DNA of 64,000 bases from Methylomonas aurea (GTDB lineage Bacteria; Pseudomonadota; Gammaproteobacteria; Methylococcales; Methylomonadaceae): assembly GCF_024505045.1 (NCBI RefSeq), contig NZ_JANIBM010000002.1, forward strand, positions 62,001 to 126,000. The letters are read 5' to 3'. The notes beneath the pieces were generated by a model. The model saw nothing but the letters and a program-made list of their open reading frames with translations. It was not told the DNA's origin and made no database searches. Below are positions 28,204 to 38,800 of the stretch, one piece after another. A program made the position numbers and the translations under genes. Numbering within the stretch: the stretch's first letter is position 1; every line of letters begins with the position of its first letter.

Positions 28204-29013
28204 TTAGTCGTCGGCGTCGCGTTTGGATTTGTGGCCCGGTTTGGCCTTGACCGGGTATAGCGACAACAAGGGCCGGTACAGCTTGTTTTTTTGCAGCTTG
28301 GTTTCGGTAGGCAGGCCCTGATAGAACGCCCAGCCGTCGCGGTCGTCGCCGTTGACCACGCCGTCGTTGTTCAAATCCAGCGCAACCAACGGTTGGGTCG
28401 GTGTGGCACCGGTATAAGCGTATTTGGGCTGGCCGTTATAACCTTCCCAGATGTTTCTGACATTGGTGTAGTTGCCGTATTTGGCCAATGCGTTCGCCGC
28501 CTGCACGCTGCGGTGGCCGGTCGCGCATAGGATGTAAAGCGGCTGGTCCTTGTCCGGGAACAGCGATTCGACATAGTCGACGAAGTTTTGAATCGGCAAG
28601 GTGCCGTCCTTGGCGGACTGGTCGAGCAGGAAGCCCACTTCCGGATCGACCGAAATATCGTAGCCGATGTAGTCGGTTTGATCGTTAGCCTGGCTCGGGC
28701 TGCCGGTCACATGCGGAAACGGAATGCTGTAAGCGCCCACCGGGTGGCCCGCTACATATTCTTCGATCCGGCGCACGTCCAGAATGACCGGTTTTTTCCG
28801 GCTGTGCTCGCTGTCGCCTATATCGTCGTCATGTTGTTTCGCTTCTTCGTTCCAGCGGTTCTGGCTGACGTCCAGCCAGGCGCGGGCCGAACTGATCTCG
28901 GAATGGTATAGCACCGGATAGCCGTAACGGTTGCCGGTGGTTTCCGCAGTTGCTGTAGCTGCGTAGCCGGTACCCAGTACCGACAGGATGGCGATGGTTA
29001 AGCTCTGTTTCAT
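28204..29013 (-). CDS. Exported rhodanese-like protein with dockerin-type calcium loop
   Basis: 269 residues from the ATG at 29013, with AAGGAAGA upstream; the longer frame crosses the sigma-54 promoter. A signal peptide (to about residue 23, ATAETT) is followed by a rhodanese domain (about 75-195), with the acidic motif ILDVRRIEEYVAGH and the catalytic loop CATGHRS, Cys163 being the sulfur acceptor. A calcium loop of dockerin/EF type (DLNNDGVVNGDD, 213-224) follows, then a basic tail. Rhodanese domains carry persulfide sulfur; the exported location suggests periplasmic sulfur transfer or a redox/sensing role. It lies between the two surface-system copies, on the opposite strand, under a sigma-54 promoter. 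Confidence 0.85.
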   Translation of the reverse strand: MKQSLTIAILSVLGTGYAATATAETTGNRYGYPVLYHSEISSARAWLDVSQNRWNEEAKQHDDDIGDSEHSRKKPVILDVRRIEEYVAGHPVGAYSIPFPHVTGSPSQANDQTDYIGYDISVDPEVGFLLDQSAKDGTLPIQNFVDYVESLFPDKDQPLYILCATGHRSVQAANALAKYGNYTNVRNIWEGYNGQPKYAYTGATPTQPLVALDLNNDGVVNGDDRDGWAFYQGLPTETKLQKNKLYRPLLSLYPVKAKPGHKSKRDADD

Positions 29014-29075
29014 GATGGATCTTCCTTTTCGTTGAAATTTTAGCGTTGGGTGTCGTTTACTCCCACCAGTGCATT

Positions 29076-29091
29076 TGCAATACCGGTGCCA
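29076..29091 (-). promoter_or_regulatory. Sigma-54 (-24/-12) promoter of the rhodanese-like gene
   Basis: Read on the minus strand: TGGCAC, five bases, TTGCA. This is an exact match to the -24/-12 consensus with GG and GC ten bases apart. It lies about 63 bases upstream of the ATG at 29013. Transcription would need RpoN and an enhancer-binding activator. Confidence 0.8.
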
Positions 29092-29293
29092 AGCGCTGAG
29101 CCCGGTTGCGGATCGGCAGAAAAATTGCTTGGCATATAAGGTAGAGCGGCTATCGCTGCGGAGTCCGGGCCGAGTCGGAGCGGGAAAAATTCGCTTTGTC
29201 AATCGGAGCGAGGTGGTTCGCTCTGGTGGATTTTCAGCACACCGGCAACAGCTGTTGTTGAAAGCTCAGCAGGGACAGGGCAGAACCGATTTT

Positions 29294-29314
29294 CCGGCGC
29301 ACGCCGGTTTTTTT
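29294..29314 (+). terminator. Orphan intrinsic terminator
   Basis: CCGGC/GCCGG stem with a four-base loop followed by seven T residues; outer ACCGA/TCGGT can extend it. No plus-strand gene precedes it, which hints at a small untranslated transcript or a decayed gene. Confidence 0.55.
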
Positions 29315-29509
29315 CGGTCACGCCTAAAAAAACAGAGGGAATAAGTATGCATAAAGCCATTGTACTTAGGTACAGGTGCTTGGTTTTGTTACGAAAATGT
29401 TTCCAGCACGTTGGCCGCCAATTTCCGGATTGCCGGCAAAATCCCCCATCAATCCCGCGTAATTTCTATTGCTGAGCTGCTTGTATAGCAACAGCCGATC
29501 AGCAGTGGT

Positions 29510-29525
29510 TGCTGAAATATCAGCA
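29510..29525. promoter_or_regulatory. Palindrome TGCTGA-N4-TCAGCA, putative activator site
   Basis: Perfect 6-bp arms around AATA, ending 54 bases before the sigma-54 -24 element at 29580. That is the usual position for an enhancer-binding protein. A near-identical palindrome lies at 43331-43346, ahead of another sigma-54 promoter. Confidence 0.5.
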
Positions 29526-29579
29526 GAATCCCGTCTTCGCTTTTGCCGAAAACTGTTAAGTATCACGCATTTATCGTGT

Positions 29580-29595
29580 TGGCACGGTTGCTGCT
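29580..29595 (+). promoter_or_regulatory. Sigma-54 (-24/-12) promoter of CTERM gene, copy 2
   Basis: TGGCAC, five bases, CTGCT; GG and GC are ten bases apart, and the -24 half is perfect while the -12 half has C for the first T. It lies about 100 bases before the ATG at 29695. Confidence 0.7.
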
Positions 29596-29694
29596 GGTTC
29601 AGGTTGGCGAGAAATCGCGCTTTCTAAATCTTCAGCTTTACGGTTTTTGCCAATGACTGGCGGGCCTGTTTCTAATCTGACTTGAGGTAATCAC

Positions 29695-30630
29695 ATGAAG
29701 ACAACGTACAAACTTGCGGCGGCGATATCGTTCGCGCTGTTTGCCGGTAACGCGGCGGCAGCGATCGACACCGGCTTCGGTTTTGCAACCGGCGACGCCA
29801 AACCAGGTTCCTTGGTGTTCAGCGCGGTGGACGATGCCACCAAACAAACGTTTATCCTGAACCTGGGCTTGGCGACCACGACCGGCGTCAGCGGCTTGAA
29901 TTACGCCGATTTTGCCGGCAACAAGCCTGGTGCGGCAGGATTTTCGACGCTACTGAGCGATGCGTTGGCGGCTAACGGCGGCAAGCTGGTTTGGAATCTG
30001 AGCAGCTACAGCCAATTCGGCAGCTTCATCAGCAACGTGGCCAATTTGCGCTGGTCGGTATTGGCCGGTTACGAGAAGGACAACGTTGCCGGTTCCAACT
30101 ACGACAAGTTGGGAGTCGAGCCAGGCTTCGAAGGCTTGTATGCAGATGCCTATAGCACGCAATGGGGGGCATTAGTTACCGCGCCGGGTGTTGGTTCACT
30201 GAATCCGTCTGGGACTGCCGCACTTGAGCTGAATCCCAGTGAAACCGGTACCACCGGAGCTTATCTGGCGGCGGTAAATGCCAAGATTGCCGCGGAAGGC
30301 GAAGACGCTGACGTGGCCTCTCTCGACCCGGTTAACGGCGTCGCCTTTTACGATACAAAAGTAGATGGGTGGCAAGGCGCATTGTTGTCCGGCGTGCCGA
30401 CCAAAAATGGCGCCGGCGAGTACGACTTCATCTGGGCGACCAATCCGTTCGCCGACGGTAAAAACCAGTTCACCTCGCTGGGTAAATTCATCTTGGGCAC
30501 CGACAACACGCTGACCTTTAGTTCTCCTGTCGCCGCGGTGCCGGTGCCGGGTGCGGTCTGGCTGTTCGGTTCGGCGCTGGCCGGCCTATTGGGGGTAACT
30601 CGCCGTAAAACCGGCGCGCTAGCGGTTTAA
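29695..30630 (+). CDS. VPLPA-type CTERM surface protein, copy 2
   Basis: 311 residues with a signal peptide (MKTTYKLAAAISFALFAGN...AAA) and TTGAGGTAA upstream of the ATG. The sorting signal at residues 282-311 is VPVPGAVWLFGSALAGLL followed by GVTRRK. The body resembles the CTERM protein at 4370 in its first half (VFSAVDDATKQTFILNLGLA) and in a Trp-containing segment (LRWSVLAGYEKD), so the two are paralogues. It should be processed by an exosortase encoded elsewhere and displayed on the surface. It is driven by a sigma-54 promoter, in contrast to the riboswitch-led paralogue. The PstS-like gene follows after 65 bases, as in copy 1. Confidence 0.85.
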   Translation: MKTTYKLAAAISFALFAGNAAAAIDTGFGFATGDAKPGSLVFSAVDDATKQTFILNLGLATTTGVSGLNYADFAGNKPGAAGFSTLLSDALAANGGKLVWNLSSYSQFGSFISNVANLRWSVLAGYEKDNVAGSNYDKLGVEPGFEGLYADAYSTQWGALVTAPGVGSLNPSGTAALELNPSETGTTGAYLAAVNAKIAAEGEDADVASLDPVNGVAFYDTKVDGWQGALLSGVPTKNGAGEYDFIWATNPFADGKNQFTSLGKFILGTDNTLTFSSPVAAVPVPGAVWLFGSALAGLLGVTRRKTGALAV

Positions 30631-30695
30631 GCGTTTGGGCGGCAAGCCTGGCCTTGCCGCCTCACAAGGAAATCAATTTTTTGAGGATTCATGTA

Positions 30696-32408
30696 ATGAC
30701 ACAAGCACACACCATAAAAACGCTGGCCGCGGCCGTCTCGTTGTTGGCGGTAGCGCAAAGCGCAAACGCGCTGACGCCTTGGGATAACGGCCCGGCCGAA
30801 GTCAAAATCTTTACTTCCGGCGGCGCCGCGCAGGACCGCGCCATCGAAGAAGCCATCAAATTCGGTTTGGCGGCGCCGGGCACCTTGGACGTGTTCCAGG
30901 ATCTGCAAGGCACCAACAAAGGTCGCCGCTTCCAGGGCTTTTACTTTACCGGCGCCGCCAGTTTGCCGGCCGGATTGGCCGGTAAACGGATTTACGTCGA
31001 AAAACGCTCCTTGGGCGCGGCCGGTTACGGCGTCGTGCCACTGGCCGGTAACATCGGTCTGGACCATCTGGATATTTTCCTGCCCAACAAAGGCGACGGT
31101 ACCTTCGGTTCCAGTCAGTCGGGCGCATGGCAGGCCGACGGCGCCAAATTCTGGAAAGCCGAGATCACCAATACCGGCGGTACCTCCGGCCAATCGGCCT
31201 GGAACAACTATCTGGTGCAAAACCAATTGTCCGACGGCGGTTTTACCGGCGTCGACGCGCCGGCCTTGTTGGCGCCCGGTACCGACAATTATCCGGAAGT
31301 GGTCAAGGAGCCCAGCACCAACGCCAATGCCGCCGGCTGGAACACCAGCCTGACGCCGGCGGCGTTAACCGCCAACAATATCGCCCGGATACCGACCGGC
31401 GGTCTGGTCTACGGCATCGGCGTCCCGTTGGATTTTTATAAGGTGTTGCAAGTCGCGCAATACAAAAGCGGCCAATTGCCGGCCGATACCCTGGCCAATA
31501 TCGGCAAATACGACGACGAGAGTTACATCCCGTCTTTGAGCCGGGATTTTCTGGCTAGCCTGTTGGCCGGCAGTATCAAAAATTGGAGCGACGTCAAAAT
31601 CGTCGACCGTAGCGTGGCCGGCCAACCGGTATTGGCTTTGACCGACGCTACTATCGTTGGTGCGGCTGGCGTTGCGTTGCCGCCTTCGACTAAGGTCGCG
31701 ATCGGCCGGCGTAACAAGGGAGCGGCAATCAGTGCGGTGCCTTATGCCAAAATCCTGGGTTATCCCTATGTGCAGGGCGCTACGGCACCCAAGGCAGCGA
31801 CTTTGAATACCGCGGCAATCGATAACGGTGCGACCGCGCCGATCGCAAAAAATCCGGGTGGCGCCAACGCTACCGACGCCTTGCTGGTCGATTGGCAAAA
31901 CGGTACCAACACCAGCGGTTTCAATCCGGCTTTGAAGAAATTCTGGGGTTTTGCCGTTCACGGCGGCGATCGCAACGCCAACGTCAGCCAGCCTTGGCGT
32001 TACGTCCGTGTCGACGGCGCGGCGCCAACCATCGCCAACGTGGCTAACGGCAGTTACCCATTGTGGGCGGAAGGCGAAGTCCTGATTCGGCCGGCCAGTG
32101 CGATCGGCGCCGATAAAGTTGCCGCGCTGGAAGCCTTCGCCAGCGCCCTGGCCAACGTCTCGGTACTGAAAACCGTCAATACCAATGCGGTGTTGCCGTT
32201 CGGCCAATCCGGCGTGTTTGCCACCACCAAAACCGACAGCACCGCTGCGATATCGGTGCCGTTCGATGCGGAAAACCCGGTCGTACCGTTATCTCACGTG
32301 ACACCTAATGGCTTCACCAGCCTGGGCGTGGCGCCGGTGGCGTTCAACAACGGCGTTGCCAACCCGGATTTCGCCGGCACCACCAATAGCGTCATCGAGC
32401 TGAAGTAA
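30696..32408 (+). CDS. Secreted PstS-like protein, copy 2
   Basis: 570 residues from the ATG at 30696 (GAGG upstream); the frame upstream lacks a signal-peptide-like start. The signal peptide ends near QSANA (residue 25). PstS-like marks are in the same order as in copy 1: SRDFLASLLAGSIKNWSDV, then GRRNKGAA in place of the RxxGSGT loop, and RVDGAAPTIANVANGSYPLW, the 'pt-e-i-x-x-G-x-Y-P' turn typical of phosphate-binding proteins. The phosphate-loop residues GSGT are not conserved here, so the ligand probably differs. It lacks the many Cys residues of copy 1. It is cotranscribed with the CTERM gene, and tpsA2 follows after a 397-base leader. Confidence 0.65.
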   Translation: MTQAHTIKTLAAAVSLLAVAQSANALTPWDNGPAEVKIFTSGGAAQDRAIEEAIKFGLAAPGTLDVFQDLQGTNKGRRFQGFYFTGAASLPAGLAGKRIYVEKRSLGAAGYGVVPLAGNIGLDHLDIFLPNKGDGTFGSSQSGAWQADGAKFWKAEITNTGGTSGQSAWNNYLVQNQLSDGGFTGVDAPALLAPGTDNYPEVVKEPSTNANAAGWNTSLTPAALTANNIARIPTGGLVYGIGVPLDFYKVLQVAQYKSGQLPADTLANIGKYDDESYIPSLSRDFLASLLAGSIKNWSDVKIVDRSVAGQPVLALTDATIVGAAGVALPPSTKVAIGRRNKGAAISAVPYAKILGYPYVQGATAPKAATLNTAAIDNGATAPIAKNPGGANATDALLVDWQNGTNTSGFNPALKKFWGFAVHGGDRNANVSQPWRYVRVDGAAPTIANVANGSYPLWAEGEVLIRPASAIGADKVAALEAFASALANVSVLKTVNTNAVLPFGQSGVFATTKTDSTAAISVPFDAENPVVPLSHVTPNGFTSLGVAPVAFNNGVANPDFAGTTNSVIELK

Positions 32409-32805
32409 GCAGCAACTTTAACCATATGGAGTAAGAACGGCCAGGGAAGGCCAACCAGCCAGGGACGATGTGGGCGATAAGGAGCCGCCCGAAACGGATT
32501 TTTTCAGGAACGGCCACAAGGAAACCGGGAGGGCCGACAGGATAGGGATAGCGTATTGGGCTGCGTCGGCTTTGGCTTTTACAAGTTGCGGGCGGCGCGG
32601 CTTAATTTTTGCCGGCTACCGCCGATTGTTCCGCCACCGGTATCGGTTCGGCCAGACGGACGGCGTAAGGCCATGGAGTCCGCACACATCGCTTATTCGC
32701 CGGAGCCCATTGTTCCGCTGCCGGATAAACGATTTTTGTGGTTTCCCGAGTTCGAATGCGGTCCGGATTTAGCGGGCCGCCAGCCATTTCAGAATCCGAT
32801 TTGTT
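32409..32805 (+). other. Long leader upstream of tpsA copy 2
   Basis: 397 bases with no supported gene. A segment at about 32441-32510 (GGCCAACCAGCCAGGGACGA and following) loosely recalls a GEMM aptamer but lacks the GGGACGxAAAGCC core. No sigma-54 motif or strong terminator was found. Confidence 0.45.
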
Positions 32806-35800
32806 ATGAGACATCAGCCCTTGTTGAGTTCCGACCTTCCCCTCAGTCAGCCCAAACCCTTGGCCGTGGCGATACGCAGTCTGATCGCCGGCGGTTTGGT
32901 GTTCGGCGCCGGTGCGGCGCCGGCCGCGGCGGACTCGCCGCTGCCGGAAGCGTTAAATCCGGCGGCTTTGGCCAGCAGCGGCCAGGCCAGCGCCTCGGTG
33001 ACCGGCACCGCGATGACGATCAACCAGGCCACCAACAAGGCCGTGCTGGATTGGAAATCGTTCAACATCGATAAAGGCTACAGCGTCGAATTCAAACAAC
33101 CCAGTTCCACCTCGATTGCGCTGAACAACATCCACCAGCAGGACGCCAGCAAAATCTTCGGCTCGTTGACCGCGAACGGCCAGGTCTACCTGATCAACCA
33201 AAACGGCTTTTTGTTCGGCAAGGATTCCCAAGTCAACGTCAATGCGTTGGTGGCCAGTACCTTGAAGATCAGCCAGGCCGATTTCGAAGCCGGCATCACC
33301 AAGGTATTCGATTTAAACAAGAACACCAATAACTTTGCCAACAGTGCCGCGGCGTTGAAGGGCAACGGCGAATTGTTTTTGAAGAACGCCAACGGCGAAT
33401 ACGTCAAAGACGCGGCCGGCAACAAGGTCAAAATCGAGATTTTCGTGCAACAGGGTGCCAGCATCAAAACCCGTGGCGAAGGCGGCCGGGTGATACTGGC
33501 TGCGCCCAGCATCACCAACGCCGGCACCATCGAAACCCCGGACGGCCAGACCATCCTCGCCGCCGCGACCGATAAGGTGTACCTGCAGGAAGCCAGCGAC
33601 GATCCGAATGTGCGCGGCCTGTTGGTCGAAGTCGGCACCGGCGGCGACGTCAACAACGTCGGCAAAATCATCGCCCAACGCGGCAATGCCAGCCTGATCG
33701 GTTTTGCGGTCAACCAGAAAGGGATTGCCTCGGCGACGACCTCGGTGCAATTGAACGGCTCGGTACGCTTGTTGGCGCGGGAAGGTATCCAAACCCCAAG
33801 TTCGGTCGGCGGCAAATTGCTCGGCAAGTCGACCAAGCGCAACAGCGTATTGCCCGGCCAGGAACAGTTGGGCACCAGCGCTACCGTCGATCTGGCGGAA
33901 AACAGCCGCACCAGCGTCGATCTCGATACCGACAAAACCCTGACCGCGATCGACGCTCAGGAACAGACGCCGTCGTACATCCAGGTCAGCGCCCACAAAG
34001 TCTACATGCGCAACGGTTCGCTGATCGAAGCCAAATCCGGCGATGTCGAGTTACAGGCGTTGGATAACCTGTCGAATCCGGCCGAAAAAGGCAGCGCCAG
34101 AATTTTCCTCGATAGCGGCGCCAAGATCGATGTCTCCGGCGTCAAAAACGTCGCGCAGTCGGCCGACAGCAACGTGGTCGAAGTCGAATTGCGCAAGAAC
34201 GAATTGCGCGATGCGCCGCTGCAACGCGACGGCGTGTTGTACGGTAAAAAAGTCAAAGTCGACATCCGCGACGCGCATCTGGTCTACGACGCGGACGGCA
34301 AATTGGTCAGCGCCGCAATTCCGGTGGCCGATATCAAAGGCGCGGTCGATCGGGTCGCGAAAAACATCGACCAGCGCAGCACCTCGGGCGGCAGCATTAG
34401 CCTGCTCTCCAGCGGCGACGTTGTCGCCAAGGCCGGCAGCACGCTGGACGTGTCCGGCGGCTCGGTGGCCTACCAGGGCGGCAATATCGTCACCAGTAAC
34501 CTGGCGGCGGGCAACCGGATATTCAATATCGCCGATGCCGATCCGGACTTGGCCTACGACAGTCTGTTCAATTACCAGCACTACAGTCCGGGCTACGTCG
34601 AAGGCAAGGCCGGCGGCCAACTGCAGATCAACGCCTACGAAGCCTTGCTGGAAGGTACACTGCAAGGCCGCACCGTCACCGGCGCCCTGCAGCGCCATCC
34701 CGAACAATGGGCGGCCGGTAGCAGTTTGCTGATCGATTTGATCAACGGCAACGATTTCAGCAAACAGAATGTGACCTTCGACAGCCGGGCCGTGGTGCAG
34801 TCGCTGGGACCGACCGATCCGATCCCGCGCCGCAACAGCGGTAATCCGGCGCCGGTGGCATTGAATATCAATTCCGATACCTTGCGCAACGCCGGCTTTC
34901 GCAATCTGACCGTGCGCGCCAACGGCGATCTGTTGCTGGCCGACGGCAACCGCATCGATCTGCCGGCCGGCGCCAGCCTGGATCTGACTGCGCGCAATTT
35001 CGAGCTGCGCGGCAGTATCGTCGCGCCGTCCGGCAGCGTCAATTTGCAACCGGTGGTGATGGGCCAGGTCATCCAGCCGGCCGCGATCAGATTGGCCGCC
35101 GGCGCCTCGATCGATGTCAGCGGTTTGTGGATCAACGATGGTTTGGACATGCAACAGGGGCGGGGCTTAAGCCCGATTGCGATCGATGCCGGCAGCGTCA
35201 ATTTGCGCAGCGAACAGCGCGATCTGATCTTGGAAACCGGCAGCCGCATCGTTGCCGACGGCGGCGCCTGGCGCAAGGCCAATAGCCACGTGGAAGCCGG
35301 CCAGGCCGGCAGCATAGTCTTGCGCGCGCAAACCCATTTGGCCGGCGTGACACCGGCCAGCCTGATTTTGAACGGTAACCTGCAAGCCTGGGGTTTGGCC
35401 CAGGGCGGCAAACTGCATCTGGAAAGCAACGAAGTCGTGATCGGTTCCGCCGGCGATGCGCCGCCACGCGCCGGCACGGCAAAACCTCTGCTGCTGGCGC
35501 CGGGCTTTTTTCAGCAGGGCGGTTTCGCCGATTTCGATATCGTGGCCAACCGCTATGGGCTGAAAGTCGCCGATAACGTCCGGATCGAATTGCAGCCGCG
35601 CAACCGGCAATTGCTGGCCTCGTCCGGGGCCGCGGCGTCGGGCAGCAAGTTGGTGGATGTCAGCCGGGAGATCAGTCTGCCCGAACATTTGCGCAAACCG
35701 GTCAGTCTCAACTTGTCCTACGCCGAAATCGCCCAGCACAGCCCCGGCGAACATCTCAGCATCGGTAACGGCGCCTCGATTCGTACCGGCATCGGCGGCT

Positions 35801-38800
35801 CGGTGACGCTGAATTCTTCGACTTCGATTTTCCTGAACGGTGTGATCGATACGCCGGCCGGGGATATTGCGTTGAACATCGTCAATCCGCCGTTGGTCAT
35901 CGGCTTCGACGACGCCCAGGGCATCTGGTTGGGTAGCGAAAGCCGCTTGAGCGCCAGAGGCGCGTTGCTACGCCAACCCAGCGCCGCCGGACTGTTGGCC
36001 GGCCAGGTGCTGGCCGGCGGCAGCGTGACGTTGGCCGCCAACCGCGGCTATATCGTCGGCAGAGCCGGTTCGCAGATCGATGTCTCCGGTAGCGCGGCGG
36101 AGCTGGATATTCCGCAACTGCGCAACGGCCGCCAGACTTACGTCAGACAGACTATCGCCTCGGCCGGCGGCAGCATCGATCTGACCGCCGGCGAAGGCAT
36201 GCTGGCCGACACGGCGCTGCATGCCGCCAGTGGCGGCGCGGGTGCGGCCGGCGGCAGCCTGACGGTGGCGCTGGATCGCGGTTTGCGCGGCAAACCGGAG
36301 CTTCCGATCAACGGCAGCTTATTTCCGGACGACAGAAAACCGAATCAGCCGTACCGGATCGAAATCTCAGCGGCGGACGCCAACAGCGTTCCGGACGGTT
36401 TGGCGACCGGAGCCGCTATCGACCCGGCGCTATTCGGCGGCCGGGCCTTATTCAACAGCCGGCTGATCAATGCCGCCGGCTTCGATTCGTTGGCGTTCGA
36501 AGCCGACAGCACGCGAGTCGGCGGCCAATTGAATAGCGGCATCCTGTTCAAAGGCAATGTCGAATTGCGCAGCGGCCGCCAAATCGTATTGGATACGCCC
36601 AGCCTGCAAAGCGACGGCGGTACGGTGCAACTCAATAGCGTCTATCTGGCGCTGGGTTCGTCGCAGAGCCGGGTGGGCGCCAACACCGCGCCTGCGGCCA
36701 GCGCCGGTAGCGGCCGATTTACCGCTAACGCCAAAGCCGTCGATCTGGTCGGCGGCCTGGCCTTCAACGGTTTCGATGCGATACGGATCAATAGCAGCGG
36801 CGATATGCGCCTGCGCGGCCTGCTCGGCTCTACCCAAAAAGACTACATCGGCCGTTTGAACGTGGCCGGCGATTTGACCTTACAGGCCAACCAACTCTAT
36901 CCGGGCACGCTGACCGCATACCTGATCGACGCCGGCAGCCGTTCCGTTACCTTTCTGAACAGTGTAGCTAGCCAAACGCCGGTGTATTCGGCCGGTGGCA
37001 GCCTGACCGTCAATGCCGCCAACATTTACCAGCGCGGCACGCTGAAAGCGCCGTTCGGCAGTTTGACTTTAAACGCGGCCAATACCCTGCAGTTGGCAGT
37101 CGGCAGCGTGACTTCGGTATCCGCGGACGGCTTGCTGGTGCCGTTCGGCCGCGGTTCCGGCGGTACCGACTGGCTGTATCCGCTGGATTCCGGCCAAACC
37201 GCCAATATCGTGGTCAATGCGCCGCCGGAGAAAAGCCTGCATTTGACCGGCACGGATGTCGACCTGCAACAGGGCGCGCTGATCGACCTGTCCGGCGGCG
37301 GCGATCTCTATGCCTACGAATTCATCCCCGGTCCGGGCGGCAGCAAAGACGCACTGGCGGCCGGCAACGGCAGCTTTGCAGTACTGCCCGGTTTCAATTC
37401 CAGCCTGACGCCGTACGATCCGCTGGAATCGGCGGGTTCCGGCCTGCACAACGGCGATAGTGTGTATCTGGCGGCCGGCAGCGGTCTGGCCGAGGGTTGG
37501 TATACCTTGTTGCCGGCGCGTTATGCCTTGTTGCCCGGCGCTTATCTGGTAACGCCGGTGGCCGGCAGCCAGGATGCGGTGGTCAATACCACCAATAACG
37601 CCGGCAGTCCGGTCGTGGTCGGCCGCTACGGCGTGGCCGGTACGGCGATTGCCGACAACCGCAGCAGCAGCTTTCTCGTCGAACCCGGCGCCATTGCCCG
37701 CACCCGCTCGCAATACATCGACTATTACGCCGGCAAATTCTTTTCCGACAAAGCCGCAGCCGCCGGCCAAGCGGCGCCGCAATTGCCGGGCGACGCCGGC
37801 AGCCTGGTGCTTTCCGCGCAACGCAGCTTGAAACTGGCGGCGGATTTGGCGGCGCAACCGGCCCTGCGCGGCGCCGGCGGCCAAGTCGATATTACCGGCA
37901 ACCGTTTGGCCGTGGTCGGTAACAGCGCCGATCTGGCCGGTCTGGACAGCGGCACGGTGGGCCTGCTGGCTTCGGACTTGAATAAATTCAATGCGCCCAG
38001 CCTGTTGTTGGGCGGCCAGCGCAGCAAGGAGGCCAAAGGCCAACGCCTGACCGTCTCCACCAATAAACTGACGGTGGCCGGCAATGCCGTATTGCAGGGC
38101 CAGGAAATCCTGCTGGCCGCCACCGATTTGGTCCAGGTCGCCGCCGGCGCTCAATTGCTCGGCATAGGCTCGGACGGCCAGGGCGGCGGCCAATTGCTGG
38201 TTTCGAATGCGGCAGGCGGCAGCGACGGCGCGTTGTTGCGGGTCGCTGCCGGCGGCCAGGCCGAAGTCAGCCGCGATCAAACCGTCAGCGGCAACCGCGG
38301 CGAATTGGTCGTGGATGCCGGTGCGTTGATCAAGACCTCCGGTTCGGCGCTGCTGGATGCGACCAAAAACACCGTATTCGACGGTAGCATCGATATGGCG
38401 GGCGCTGCGTTGGCCCTGAACGCCGGCCGCATCAGCATCGGTGCCGCACCGGCCAACACGCCCGGCCTGGTGTTGGCCAACACCGCATTCGATCTGAAAG
38501 AGTTGCGCCTGAACAGCCGCGGCGATTTCGATATTTACGGCGGCGTCGATCTGGACGTCGACAACTTGCTGATCTCGGCCGCAGCGATCAACGGCTTTGC
38601 CAATCAGGGCGCCGCAGCGAATATCAACGCTGATTCGATCGTGCTGACCAACCTGGGCGCCAGCAGCAACCGCAGCGGCAGCGGTAACGGCACCTTGAAT
38701 TTGAATGCGGACGACATTCGTTTGGGCGCCGGCAGTTACCGCATCAGCGGCTTCGATAATGTCAATTTCAAAGCCAACGCCGGTATCGGCGGCATCGGCC

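Larger units (their letters stand above)
29014..29694. other. Divergent regulatory region between rhodanese and CTERM genes
   Basis: 680 bases with no supported gene. It holds the minus-strand sigma-54 promoter (29076-29091), a 12-bp palindrome CAACAGCTGTTG near 29245, an orphan plus-strand terminator (29294-29314), a TGCTGA/TCAGCA palindrome (29510-29525) and a plus-strand sigma-54 promoter (29580-29595). Several further TCAGCA/TGCTGA half-sites are scattered through it. Confidence 0.65.

Noticed and set aside
32441-32510. Possible third GEMM riboswitch before tpsA2
   Set aside because: The segment has GGCCAACC and GGGACG but not the GGGACGxAAAGCC core or the closing GCCGGGTTGCC strand; at most it is a decayed relative.
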